64,000 nucleotides of DNA. Origin: Ligula intestinalis (lineage: Eukaryota; Platyhelminthes; Cestoda; Diphyllobothriidea; Diphyllobothriidae). Both the position numbers and the translations under genes were made by a program. The stretch's first letter is position 1. The number at the start of each line of letters is the position of its first letter. Shown here piece after piece: positions 21,463-32,860 of this stretch. A model generated the notes under the pieces. That model was not told the origin of the DNA. It saw only the letters and a list, made by a program, of their open reading frames with translations, and did no database searches. The DNA lies in assembly GCA_036362985.1 (NCBI GenBank), contig JAYGXS010000004.1, positions 67,305,610 to 67,369,609 on the forward strand, written 5' to 3'.

Positions 21463-23735
21463 GTGCATCGAAACTGTCCGCTGAAAAAAGTGCAAAAGGC
21501 GAGCAGGCCCCCCTGGTTAACGCAAGATCTGAAGAGCCAAATAAACCGCAAGAACAAACTCTGGAGAAGGTACGCATCAACACGCCAGCCTTCACACTAC
21601 GAAGAATTCCGCCAAAAGCGGAAAGAGGTTAGATCAAACATTCAAAAAGCGCGGAAAGACTATGAAGTGCAAATTATAGAGCGGACCGTAAATAAGCCAA
21701 AGGTGGTCTGCAGTCTACAGGCTTAAAAACAAAGACACAGTTGCAGTACTAAAAGATGAAAATAATGAGAAAATTGCTTACAATCTCGAAAAGACAGAAC
21801 TCCTTAGCAAGTTTTTTTGCATCTGTTTTCACCGAGGAACTGCATTTTAATCCGACAGACTTAAATGCAGAGAGTAATCGCAGAATTCTGGTGGACCTCC
21901 GTTTCACAGAAAAAGATGTGAGGAATGAACTTCTAGCGCTTAATGTAGCTAAGTCTCCGGGACCAGAACAATTACCTGCAAGAGCTGGCTTCGGAACTTT
22001 CCAGACAGCTTACGCACATTTTTCAGTAGTCCTTTGATCGAGGTCTCCTCCCATCCGATTGGAAAATTGCGAACATATATCCTTTTTACAAGGGTGGATC
22101 CAAAACCAGAGCTAACAACTATCGACCAGTGAGGCTAACTTGCATCTGTTGTAAAGTTATGGAAAGGATTATCAAAAAGGACACCATTAAGTTCCTCGAA
22201 AAAAGTCTTCTTTGACGGTGCCTAACACGGGTTTCGAGGAATCCACTCCTGCCTGACTTATACGATTTATTCTATGGAGCAGTGGTCCAGGTCATTAGAC
22301 GAAAATACTACCATAGATGTTGGTTACATAGACTTTAAAAAAACCTTCGATTGTGTCCCTCATCAACGGCTACTCTACAAGGTTGGTGAATCTGGGATAA
22401 GGGGCGATTTATTTAATTGGGTAGGAAATTTTCTCCTAGGCCGATCGCAGTCCGTGTGCGTCGGAAACGCAAAATCCTCTTCAGTGCAAGTTGCGAGTGG
22501 AGAGCCTCAGGGCTCCGTCCTTGGGCCATTAATGTTTCTAATCTACGTCAACGACTGTAGGCATGGACCGGTCGGCAATTAAGTCTTGTTTGCAGATGAT
22601 ATTAAGATATGGCAACATATCAGAAACGTTTATGACGAACAAACTCTGCAAGAAGGACTTGACTGCCTAGGTGAATGGTCTAAAAAATGTTTAATGCGAT
22701 TTAACTTTGAGAAGTGTGTCACATTACGGCTCAAGACGAAGAAAGTGAGCGCGATGGATGACTCACACAAATAAGTACTCGATGGAGGGTGCCTGTCGAA
22801 CGTCAACGAACATAAGGATCTGGGTATGGCTATTGTGCCATCCCTGAAGCCGTCTTTACAGTATGCTAAGGCAGCCAAGAGGGCGAACAGTGTTCTGTTT
22901 GCCATTAAGCGACCTTTTGTCGACATAGATAAAGAACTATTCAGCAAAATATACGGAACATTTATTCACTCGCATCTGGAATATGGCGTTCAGGCGTGGC
23001 GACCATGGTTGCGAAAAGATTACCAGATGCTAGAAAGAGTTCAGCGAAGAGCAATGAAAATGGTGAAGGGCCTAAAGTCTTCATCTTACGAATGTAGACT
23101 AGAAGCACTTAACGTTTTTCCTCTTGAGTACAGAAAAATCCGAGGCGACCTCATACAGACGTTCTGGATCGTGAGGAATCGGAAGTATGCCCTGAAGTTT
23201 GATGACTTCTTCACATTCGCCACTTCAACCAACCTCCGTGGGAATTCCCTCGAACTGCGGGGAACCTTATTCCATCTAGATGTCCGCAAGCAGTCGTTCT
23301 CACAACGAGTCATCGGTGCCTGGAATGGACTGCCCGAGGAGGTCGTAATGGCGAACTCCACAGATGCATTCAAACGGAAATGTGATGGACATTTGCTCAA
23401 CAGTTACCATTCATATGCACAAGGAAGGAGTAATAGTTTGCGCCTTGCACCAACCTACATACAAAACTTTACATATGTATATGCTTCTCACTATTTTATA
23501 GTAACATATTTTATGTTGGAATATTATGCACGCAAGAGTCCATACCACGCCACGTTAACTCACCTGAGGCCAAATTTGTACATATATACGTTACTTACTC
23601 TTTTTATAGTAACATATTTTATGTTGGATATTTCATGCATACTGTTCTCAACAGGGTCTTCAAAGGCATTGCCTAATACCCTAAAGATACTGAACTATAC
23701 TGAGCTGACTGAAATTGCCGCCACACCCGAGATGC
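21463..23735 (+). pseudogene. LINE reverse transcriptase, CR1/Jockey-type, frameshifted and with stops
   Basis: This is the second LINE relic and differs from the one at 6.1 kb. In order: PPWLTQDLKSQINRKNKLWR (21522-21580), the region between endonuclease and reverse transcriptase; FASVFTEELHFNPTDL and LNVAKSPGPEQLP in another frame; KIANIYPFYKGGSK and the RPVRLTCICCKVMERII segment near 22060-22180; the aspartate block (VGYIDFKKTFDCVPH, about 22320); SGEPQGSVLGPLMFLIYVND (22497-22556); the catalytic FADD box (22589-22600); and a long intact C-terminal part from 22826 on. At least two frameshifts occur between 21726 and 22274. In-frame stops fall at 22580 and 22772. The endonuclease is missing. 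The 3' end has ATACTGA-type short repeats near 23690. Confidence 0.88.
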
Positions 23736-23805
23736 AAACTCGCGCATCGCCGGTCAGGGGCAGACGTCCTAAGCATTGAGCCATCAAGTTCGATATCTAG
23801 CCGGT
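23725..23805 (-). repeat. tRNA-like SINE head
   Basis: On the minus strand, an A-box-like TGGCTCAATGCTTAGGACG and a B-box-like GAGTTTGCATCTCG sit at tRNA spacing and are followed by GGTGTGGCGGCAAT. The B box departs from consensus at one or two bases. It abuts the 3' end of the LINE, which may share or have captured this SINE. Confidence 0.5.
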
Positions 23806-23964
23806 TGTTGATCGGGAGTATATATTATTGGTTTTTACACCGTCCATCCTGGGTTGAAAAAAAACATATTTTCTGGCGGCATAAACCTTCATACAAATAA
23901 ATTAATCTTTAAAATGGAATTATCTCTTCCCTAAAAATTTAAGTTGGGTAAATCTGTACTGAAG

Positions 23965-24555
23965 AAGGATAGGCAACAGTAGCTTATGTAGGCCTACTCA
24001 TTAATTCCTACTCCCTGCATGTTTTCCTACGAAAACGGTGGTTTAAAGGATTTATGGGTGGGGAATTAGGACACGCAGTGGAATATACTTTGATAAATGC
24101 CAAATGCATTTTAATGTTTCTGTAGTTTCTGTAGTTTGTTTATTTTTATCTGTAGATTTTCCTAATCTGTATTATCATTTAATTTACTGCAGAAAAACAC
24201 GATTATCAAACTGCATGTTTCCTGAATTTCCCGAAAAATTAAAATGCTGGTTAGGAGGTCGTCTGCTTCAACTCAACTGAGGTACAAACTACCGTTCTGG
24301 AGTTAGATTAGTAAAGTCCGCGGCACGAAGCGCCGCGCACACCTTCAATTTACACGCGGAACAACTTACTCCCAGTGGCTGCAGGAAGCAATTTTGACTG
24401 CATGTTTTCACTTCACACTTACTTCTAAAAATTTCCTTCTCTGTCTATCCTATTTTCCCACCTAACCAAAACTCTATAACCGCCATTTTTGCAGAATAAA
24501 ATGCTGGGACTTGAAGTTTATAAGTGGGTCTGCATAAGCTACATTTGCCAAAGGA
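23965..24555. mobile_element. Palindromic element with GC-rich core hairpin (copy A)
   Basis: The ends are inverted: TAGCTTATGTAGGCCTACTC at the left pairs with GAGTGGGTCTGCATAAGCTA-type sequence at the right (near 24520-24540). The centre holds a GC-rich hairpin around CGCGGCACGAAGCGCCGCG (24321-24340) in otherwise AT-rich DNA. A reversed copy lies at 51262-51783 and related cores lie at 40.9, 45.7 and 62.0 kb. No coding capacity is seen. Confidence 0.5.
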
Positions 24556-24822
24556 TATTTTCCCCATGAACTACATTTTGGTACATTATACCAGTGCGAT
24601 AGAACTAGATGAATACAGGCATCGATGGTCTTCCCCAGGAATCTTAAATCACCGGATAAGTTTGCGGTGCGATGCAAAGAGCTAACTTAATTTTTTAGAC
24701 TCTGTGTTTATGATATTTGCTAAAATTTCAAGAATCTAAGGTTAATTGATGGCTGGCTAAAAGTTTGAGCAAGTTCAAAACTTTCATTATCGGATGATTT
24801 TTTTGCTCATAATCAATATGAT

Positions 24823-25109
24823 TTGACCCAATTTTTGAAAAACCTCGAAGTGTTAGGCGGTGTTTGAATCCGCGTATTGGCCTTAACCGGGAGCCAGCGC
24901 GCTAACCGCTAAACTACAAACACCTCACCTCGCACCATGAATTTAATCACACTTAGGTGGATATTACCCACCCAACTTTACCGCTCGTATGGAATCCACC
25001 AATACGGAACAGCAAGCTGACTGCCCAAGCAGGATTTCCTAAGCAGTCATCTAGAATCTACCAGATTGACAACTAGGCTGGCTTAATTATTAGGGGTTTG
25101 GCAGATTTG
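24823..25109 (-). mobile_element. SINE with leader before tRNA-like core (copy 1)
   Basis: On the minus strand the order is CAAATCTGCCAAACC, a leader of about 160 bp (with TTCCGTATTGGTGGATTCC), the tRNA-like core (A box TAGTTTAGCGGTTAGCGCG, B box GGATTCAAACACC), and the tail TTGGGTCAAAT. The copy at 25691-25984 has the same order. The tRNA-like part lies inside the element rather than at its 5' end. Confidence 0.65.
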
Positions 25110-25690
25110 GTCAGATTAAGCAAATCTGCCAAATTTCTAGATTATAAAGATGGCAGTGAACCATCCACACGTCTTTGAGGTAGACCCCTTTCGAGGCGGA
25201 AATTGTCCACGTTAGCGGAAGCACACTGGCTGCAAGCGGCTACACGCTGCAATTTTTAAAATTCCCCTGACAAGTACCTGTCAAAAGCCAGATATGTGAT
25301 TCACGCATTTTCCGCAGTTGCGTGCCTAATTGCCACGAAGGACGCTACCGGAAGTATTCTAAAGATCAATTCAAATCTGTAACACAATAACGGCAGATTT
25401 TGGAGTGCGCATTGGACAGAATTATTTAGTTAAAGTAGCCATCTCACAAGGTATAAGCTAGTATAAATAAATGTGGGTCAGATTTGCTAAGTTGGAATGC
25501 AAAAACTTGACATCAGATTCTTTCATCCGATTATTTTTTTGAGTCTGTATTTGCTCTCGCCAATTTTTCACCAGGGAAAGATATTTAATGTACAGAGTAT
25601 TCACTAGATAATATTGATAAGTAAAGTAATTGAATTGCTTTCAGTTTATTTGAAGAAAATGTTGATATGTATCTTTAAACTCCTATTTAA

Positions 25691-25984
25691 GTTGACCCAA
25701 TTGTGAAAAAACTGCAGTAGTTAGGCAGGAGTTGAACCCGCATACCAGCGAAGGCCTTTTCTGGCGGCCAACGCTCTAACCGCTAAGCTACAAACGCCCC
25801 ACCTCGCGCAATGAATTTTATTACACTTGGGTCGATATTACCCGCCCAACTCTACCGCCCGTATGGAATCCACCAATACGGAACAGCAAGCTGACTGCTC
25901 AAGCAGGATTTCCTAACAATCATCTAGAATCCACCGGAATGACTACTAGAATGACTTGATTATAAGAGTGTTTGGCAGATTTGC
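25691..25984 (-). mobile_element. SINE with leader before tRNA-like core (copy 2)
   Basis: Same layout as copy 1, in direct orientation about 870 bp away. The tRNA-like core is better kept: A box TAGCTTAGCGGTTAGAGCG and B box GGGTTCAACTCC. The shared leader segment ATACGGAACAGCAAGCTGAC (plus strand) is nearly identical in both. Confidence 0.7.
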
Positions 25985-26006
25985 TTAATTTGAGTGGGCC
26001 ATGCGA

Positions 26007-26240
26007 GCAGTCATCGTGTGATGTCCTCAGTGTGACACTTGGCGCGCGCTTTGCCCATGCGTGACCCCAGAACCTGGCCGGCGGCTGCCCGCGTGCGCGT
26101 AACTCCCTTACGTCCTCGCGTGTCGGCCCTTAAAGGTCGCGCGTCCTGGCCTGTGGCTTCCTTTGTTCTTTTGACCTCAGGACGGCCAGTGCGATGACTC
26201 GCGTGCTGGGTCGTCCTAACACCCCTTTAAACACTGTATA
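26007..26240. other. CpG-rich segment, possibly LTR or promoter
   Basis: GC- and CpG-rich DNA (GGCGCGCGC, CGCGTGCGCG, GTCGCGCG) contrasts with AT-rich surroundings and ends near a TATA-like ACTGTATATCC (26236). It could be a solo LTR starting at TGTGATGTCC or a CpG-rich promoter. No terminal duplication was confirmed. Confidence 0.3.
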
Positions 26241-28090
26241 TCCCACCCTTTCTCTGCTTGCGCTGCGTACTTCTACTTATTTAGACAATACAGACTGCGA
26301 CGGAATGAAAGATCTTCTGAAAATCAAGTTTTACTCGAGCAGTTAGCACTTACTCGTCGTCAAACTGAATTAAAAGTGATACTGACCCTCTTAACTCATC
26401 CTCCTATACATCATCTATCCTCACCTGCGTGAGTATAACTCAGTTTTCTTACTTTATAGCGTGTTTTGACTTATCCCATAAGGTGTAAGTCTAATGAGAC
26501 TTAAGGGAACTCAAACATGGGCTTAGCTAATAGTTTTCTAAAGTCCAAGCGAAGCAACAAAGTTCACAATCAGCATTATAAAATTAGGCTGCCTTGTTGT
26601 CGGGGATACTTGAATATGATGCTGGCATGATTTTGACATGTCCTGCAATCTATCCAATTCTCGCTCACGTCAGTAAGTTACAAATCCTGAGAGAAAGCCT
26701 TCCCACTGCGAGAACCCGCCTATATCACTCAGCCTTCTGGGACTGCATCTCTCCACAGCATATATTAATGCCTGTTGGTGGGTAGCACTTGCTAACTTGT
26801 GCTAAACCTGGCGTTTATGTTACGAGTGTTCACTTGATGACCTTGGAACCGCAGAGTTGTGAGGACGGAAAGGCACTATTCAATAGACCAATCAAAGCTC
26901 TATTTTTAGGCGGTTTACGAACGCATAACCCACATGTAAAAAGAAAATAAAGTATTACTAGGTCGTTTTCTGATAACCATTTGCCCTGCTTCGAAACGAA
27001 AAAATGCGAAAACTGGTTAAATCAAATACATATCTTAAGTCGGCTCTGTCTTCTCAAGTTACAAAATCAAAGCAATAGTTTTACTTCGTCAAAATAAACC
27101 CTTATTTGGCTTTCCTTTGAGTGAGAACCAATCTTTTTTGGTTAGGGTATTGTTGATAATATGTCTGACTATACGATGATTATTTGACCTAGTCAAATCA
27201 TAGGTGTACACAGATATACGTGTAGTGATGTTATCCACCGACCTATTATGAACATATTGCGAAATAAAGCAAAATACGTGAACGCTTAGCTCAGTATAAA
27301 TTGGCCACAATCAGTGCGTCTGAAACCGAAGTATTCGTCACTCGGAGTTGGCGTATGCTTGACTGACAATGATTTCTAAGCCGACAGTGGCCATTTGCGT
27401 CGGCAATGTTTCACAAATGTCTGTAAAGTCGTCAATTTCGCTATGCAGACCGATTTCTTTGCTCGCCCTTAGTTTGATAAACTGCTTTCAGTTAGTTTTT
27501 GACTATAGTTATCGAACATTTTCCTTAATGTTCAGCTGCTGACTTTACACAGGAACGGAGTCGAGGTGTCCAGGATTAGACAAAATGCCCTGTGTCTCTT
27601 GACCCCTCATATTCCAAAGTAAAGCCATCAATTTACTCCAACACAAACGGCTTCGTGTAGATGACAGTCAGCCGTTCCCTAGCGATGCCACTTGATGCCG
27701 AAAGGAACCAGTTTTTAGATGCGTTCAGTTAATGGATTTTTGGCAGGTAATGGACGATAAGGGAATGTGTAGAACACAGAGCGTCAAAAATAGACAAAAT
27801 AAACAGAGTAAGCATGAGTAGCCTGCAGGTCGCATGCACAACTAACCAATGAAAGTTAACATGTTTGTTGTTTTACAATAATAGCATGATGCTTCAGAGA
27901 TTAACGCACTCACTGGAGCAACAAATTTAATGGCCTTACATTTTGGATTCAGGCTCTAACCCATCTTCAGAGATGGCATCAGATAATACATAAATAATAC
28001 ACAGGGAGTTGCTGTCGCTAGGCTTCAGCGTATTCATGACAATTTATGGCTCCTCTTTCATCCTCTTAGGCGACAATGACTAGAGGGCCA
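26241..28090. other. No recognisable gene
   Basis: AT-rich. A short PLE-end-like motif, CCATCTCTGAAGATGGGTT, lies on the minus strand near 27970. A 63-codon frame at 26594-26785 has no known domain. Confidence 0.35.
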
Positions 28091-28191
28091 TCATTATAAT
28101 CCCTGTTGGATAATGGCGTGACTCTCGTTGATGAACGTTCACTCGACAGCTCACGGAGCAAATCTGTTTCATTGTGCCTAAGGCAAAAACA

Positions 28192-28335
28192 CAGGAGACC
28201 ATAATGACCATTTCTCGCTTATTAGCCGTCATCGGCCAGTCATACCCAGACCTAAGTGGTGCACCAACCGAGGCTCAAACTCACGATCTTTTGGAGCCGA
28301 GTCGAACGTCCTACGTATTGAGCCTCGAGCTCGTG
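28192..28335 (-). mobile_element. tRNA-derived SINE, minus copy of second head-to-head pair
   Basis: On the minus strand, the head region (GAGTTTGAGCCTC as B-box-like segment) is followed by GACTGG, CCGATGA at 28229-28235 (one base from CTGATGA), GGCTAATAAGC and GAAA at 28211-28214. The downstream arm is mutated. The head lies against the plus-strand copy. Confidence 0.6.
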
Positions 28336-28515
28336 TAGCTCGAGAGATATTTACATTCGTTGGTGAGCGATCATAAAGGCCGCGAGTCCGGGCCTCGGGT
28401 GGGACACCAATTGGGTCTGAGTATGACTGGCTGACGACTACTAATAAATGTGAAATGGCCCTTCCGGTCTCCCTTGCATTTACTGGCAATACTATCTACC
28501 TATACTACCAGATGG
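28325..28515 (+). mobile_element. tRNA-derived SINE with hammerhead-like motif, plus copy
   Basis: A degenerate tRNA-like head (28333-28400) is followed by GACTGG at 28425-28430, CTGACGA at 28431-28437, GAAA at 28452-28455 and CCGGTC at 28464-28469. The outer stem still pairs, with one T-G wobble. The inner stem II is decayed. The family tail, ending GGCAATACTATC and CTACCAG, runs to about 28511. Confidence 0.65.
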
Positions 28516-28589
28516 CGTGGTAATAAGTCAGCCATCTGATTTTGGAGTTAAAAAAAGTGTTCATCTGCATGCTCTCCATCCATACGAGC

Positions 28590-28710
28590 AGAATGAGCTC
28601 GTTTCGAGCTCGCATATTTGAAAAATCGAACTCAAATCGAGTTTGCTTTGGCCACCCGTTCGAGATCGAAACGAGCTCGAAAAAACGAGCTCCAAGCAAG
28701 CTCGTGTTAT
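28590..28710. repeat. Cluster of GAGCTC palindromes with inverted arms
   Basis: GAGCTCGTTTCGAGCTCG (28594-28612) is mirrored by CGAAACGAGCTCG (28667-28680) and further CGAGCTC copies. The segment could form a strong hairpin. No family is recognised. Confidence 0.45.
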
Positions 28711-31700
28711 CGCGCTTGGAGGTCGAAAAAGCGAATTTAATTTTTCATCCGGACAGGGGTTACCTCTTCTCCTGCCACCCCCCATTTTTTCGAAAGATAG
28801 CGAATTAGTACTTTTTTGGAGACTGTCTGTTAAGTAGAATGTATACATTAATATTAAAAATGGGCTTTAAATATACGAGTGCAAAAATGATAAAAAGTTC
28901 TCTTTGGCCAGTTTCAAGAATTCTTAGTTACCAGAACGCATCATTGTAGAGTTCATAGACGGCGCTGGTAGTCCGTATGGCCCCGGCGCTTCGTCATCCT
29001 CATGGTTTTAGCGTAGATGTTAAAGAAGTAAATTAGGAAATTAGCACAAAGGTAACCATATGTAACGTAACAGCGAGTGACAAGGTTGAGTGGCCAAAAC
29101 TCACACTCACTTTCCCAAGTAAACGGTAGTCCATCAATTGCTTAGTATTTTTCTATCTTATTTCCTTTAATAGGCATCGAAAATTGGCTTATCTTCTTAC
29201 ATAAATTTGTAAAAAGTCTCATGTGGACATACTCATCGCTGCCCATTGCCGTTACCTTTGTCCGCTTGGTTTTCCTTCCCAGAAGCGTACGCCCATCACT
29301 TGGTATTCCGGGAGTAACACGCTTCAAAATTGTGAGTTTTTTTAGGTGTTTCATCGGGAGGTTGGTGTACATATATTGCCTAAGACCACAAATCATCTTT
29401 CAGACTCTGCTATTGCTCCATCGCTGGGTTTTTTGTGGACTGTTTGGTAACTTCTTCGGGTGCAAAACTGCTCCATCTACTACCTTCCTCCCACGATGAT
29501 GTGCTACAGTCTAAATATTTAGATAAAGAACTGCAAGAAGGGTCAGCACAGTCTGACAATCTCGTAATTTACCATGTTTCCAGCTCAGTTTTACGTGCTA
29601 AGCGCATCATCTTTGATAGGGCTTCCACATGCTGAAGATAGCAGCAAAAAACAACACGTTTACCGGATTTACAGTCACAGTAACGAGAGCTTGCTTGTGC
29701 GTCTTATCATCAGATTGCGCCACGTCACAATGGCATTCACCACGTGCGAGAGCATGCAAAAATCGATAAGCCAATCATATATCGATTTTGTAAATAATCC
29801 CAACCAATGACAACCAAGAATGCATGTAGCTCGCGTTTGCGTAGTACGATAACGCGCGCATTGCTATAGGGACTGCGGCTTATTACTTTACCTTGGTCAA
29901 TGTTCGAAAGGGAATATGAAAAGGGGAGGTACAGTAGGTCACATATCTCATGCAAGGTTGGGGATTGAGGGATTTAACACAAACTTGAGGTCGTTTATTT
30001 AGTTCATTGGACTGGTTTGAGGCGCAAAATCCTGTTTACTAGAATCGAATTCCGTTCAGGTCAGTATACGTTGAAAAAATATAGGCAGAAATGGGCGAAA
30101 TCAAACGTTTGTTGATTACCAAGGAATTTCATATACTATTTAGCACTGCGGAGAAAAGATTCATATTTGTGCGTGCTGAAGTATGAAAAAAATTCACAAA
30201 GAGCAGACAAAGTTTAATTATATTTCTTCACTACAGAGAAAATTTTGTTTTGCGTCCATGAAATTGAGGTTAGTATACTTACAAGATACAGGACTAGAGT
30301 CGAAAAAAGGTTGATGAATCTAGTTAACAAATGTTTGCACTACAAATGTGTTACGTTTGGTGCCCTTAAGAAATAAACTTACAAGACGCAAAAATGCGTT
30401 TTACTACGCCAAAATTAGTTGGCCCATTTGACTTTATATGGATTCCCTCGTAATCTCATATGTTTTCTAATTAACCGAATGAACTAATTTCATCCAAATG
30501 TTGTTAAAATATAGACGGAAATTAATAAATATCAAAACTCCAAACAGAAAAAGTAGAAGATTACCATGTTTAAGAATATTGGAGGATATTTTGGGTCACT
30601 CTGTTGTCCAATTTAAATCAAAGAACACTGGCCTGAAGTAAAAGAACGTATTGAAAACTGTTCTGGTTTTCGTAGAAATGTAAGTTCTTTCATTTCCAGC
30701 ACAATTTTTTCCCCTCAGTTATAGGGAAGTCAAAAACCGGTCAAAATATGCCATTTTGATCTTGAATTTAACTTCAAAAAACGTAACGTACGCAGATATA
30801 AGTTTTCAAAATATCTAACTAAAGCGCTTTTTAAGGAGGTACTTTATTTAAAAAGTTTTTTTTATTAATCTAAGTCATATTCATTCTTGGCTTTTGTTGT
30901 GGAAACTAATTTTTCTCGGCAATGAGTTGACATGTTTGGGCGATTCTAAAGTCATGACCCACACAGTCAGCTATCAAAGGAGGAATGGTTAAAAACTTAT
31001 TATTTAGGTTAATGCTTTTAAGATATTTCTTATTTCTAAGTTTTCGATTAAAAGGTTGAACGAAATCGGCATTTTTGGAAAAACAAAGCAAAATGTGAAA
31101 TTCGTAAAGTCTTCAGCAGCATTTCTAAAACAGTTTGCTGCTCGTTGCACTCGAACTTTTGAAATAATTTTTAAAAACTGTGACTAACGGAAATTTTTTT
31201 CAACATAGACAAGATGGTATGAATTCGATTACAAGTACAACCATAATCTAACCTTTTAGTAAACAGCCAGCCTATCCGTGTGTGGCCGTCAATGTATTTT
31301 TATTCCGCTCAACAGCCGGGATGTGATTTACATAAAAAATAATTTTGCAATTATCAATAGAAATTGATACAAAGCACGCAAGAATCTTTCTGTGCATTAA
31401 AAACGGAAATGTGTCCGAAGATTCAAAATTTGGAAACAACTGTACCTAAAGTGACTACATCCATTTCTGACACATTTAGTGCAAGTGTAAATGTTTTTGA
31501 ACAACATTTAGTGTAGAAAAATTTTGTATTTGTACATATTCTGCATAAGCTTGCCATCCTTTTCCATTCCAACGCCTTAGACACACTTTTATTTCACATT
31601 ACGCCAGTAAATTTTCAGATTGCCACTTCTTGAGTTTGCAGATTTTACTGAAAATTACATTTTTCTATGCTAGTAAATGGTAATTTCTCAACCAAACTCT

Positions 31701-32035
31701 CCCTTTTTTTACTTATAGTTCTAACTTATCTGCTATATTAGTTTTGGGCACGACGCATCAGCTAAGTTCCCACAAAATGACTTTTATTGCCTTTTTGAAC
31801 TTATTGAATGAGATTGTGCACTAACTGTAATTGTACTTAGACTGTTGATCAAGACTCGAGCAGTTCGCGGCCCTCGCGAGAATTTCGGCCTCGTGACCAG
31901 GTCTCGTTGAGTGGGCCGCGACTTGGGGGCTGGCGTCATGCCTTCGTCGGAATCAGTCTTCCAGTTTTTCCGCTTCCAACTGCTACACCCGCAATTGTAC
32001 AAGAACCGATAAGCGACTATCGATGTTATTGACAT
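28711..32035. other. No recognisable gene
   Basis: AT-rich, with many homopolymer runs. Weak protein-like minus-strand frames at 29142-29396 (with a possible GTAAG donor near 29180) and 31784-32035 have no domain I can name. No repeat copies of families seen elsewhere. Confidence 0.35.
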
Positions 32036-32040
32036 AGCTG

Positions 32041-32860
32041 GTTTTTAGGAAATCACGTTATGCGAACGATCATTTTAGATTGATTCATCATCAGGCTAAT
32101 ATAGGGAGGGTTAATTTAACAACAGCTAGAGCAAACAATCAGTAGTAATAAGGGGCGAGGTGTTAAAGGATCAAAGGGATCAGATTCTAGTCAGCATAAG
32201 GTTATATAGGTCAAACAACTAGGTGACTGTTCAAGCGCAAGCGAGAACACCAACCTGCTTGGCTGAACAGAGGCGAAGTAAAGTCAATATCAAGCAAGAT
32301 TTCGGCCCACTCGGTAGACAGCTGTCATCGGGTAGACCTTTACCAAACTTTTCGAGTCACGTATAAATTGCCAGCGAAACACTCTAGGTTCTTTCCTCAG
32401 TGGGTACTTGCCACGGCAGATGCAATCACTGTACGGTTAATTAACCAAATCTAATGCGCACAGAAGGAGTTCGTACCGGCACTAGGGCTCCCGTGGCCGA
32501 AAACCAACTCAATATCCATCCATACGCCTCCTAGCACGCCTCGAGGTGACAACGAAACAGCGACAGCAAGTGTCACCAGGCTACTCAAGCCGTCACTAGG
32601 CAATGACACCTTGCGTCCCGAGGCCTCCCAACAAAACGCGAGGCCGGGACGACTTAGCGACAAAAACTTATTATCGGCTCCCTTCTTCCCCCTTCTCCCT
32701 CTTTGATCCCTTAACACCTCTCACCCTCCCCCTAATTACTATCGATTGGCTGCTTAAATTTTCTTAAACTTTACCCTCCCTTATATTACTGTAAATGCCT
32801 GATGATGAATTAATCGAAAACGTTTGTTCGCCTTAATTGACTTCCTGAATGCTTAAATGG
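32041..32860. mobile_element. Inverted-terminal element with PLE-type end motif
   Basis: The left arm (32041-32190) and right arm (about 32695-32860) are inverted copies: TTTGATCCTTTAACACCTCG and CCCTCCCTATATTA on the left (minus strand) match CTTTGATCCCTTAACACCTC and ACCCTCCCTTATATTA on the right. Both ends carry CCTGATGATGAAT, followed on the right by CGAAAACG. The centre (about 32200-32690) is single-copy here, GC-richer, and has no recognised protein. Confidence 0.6.
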
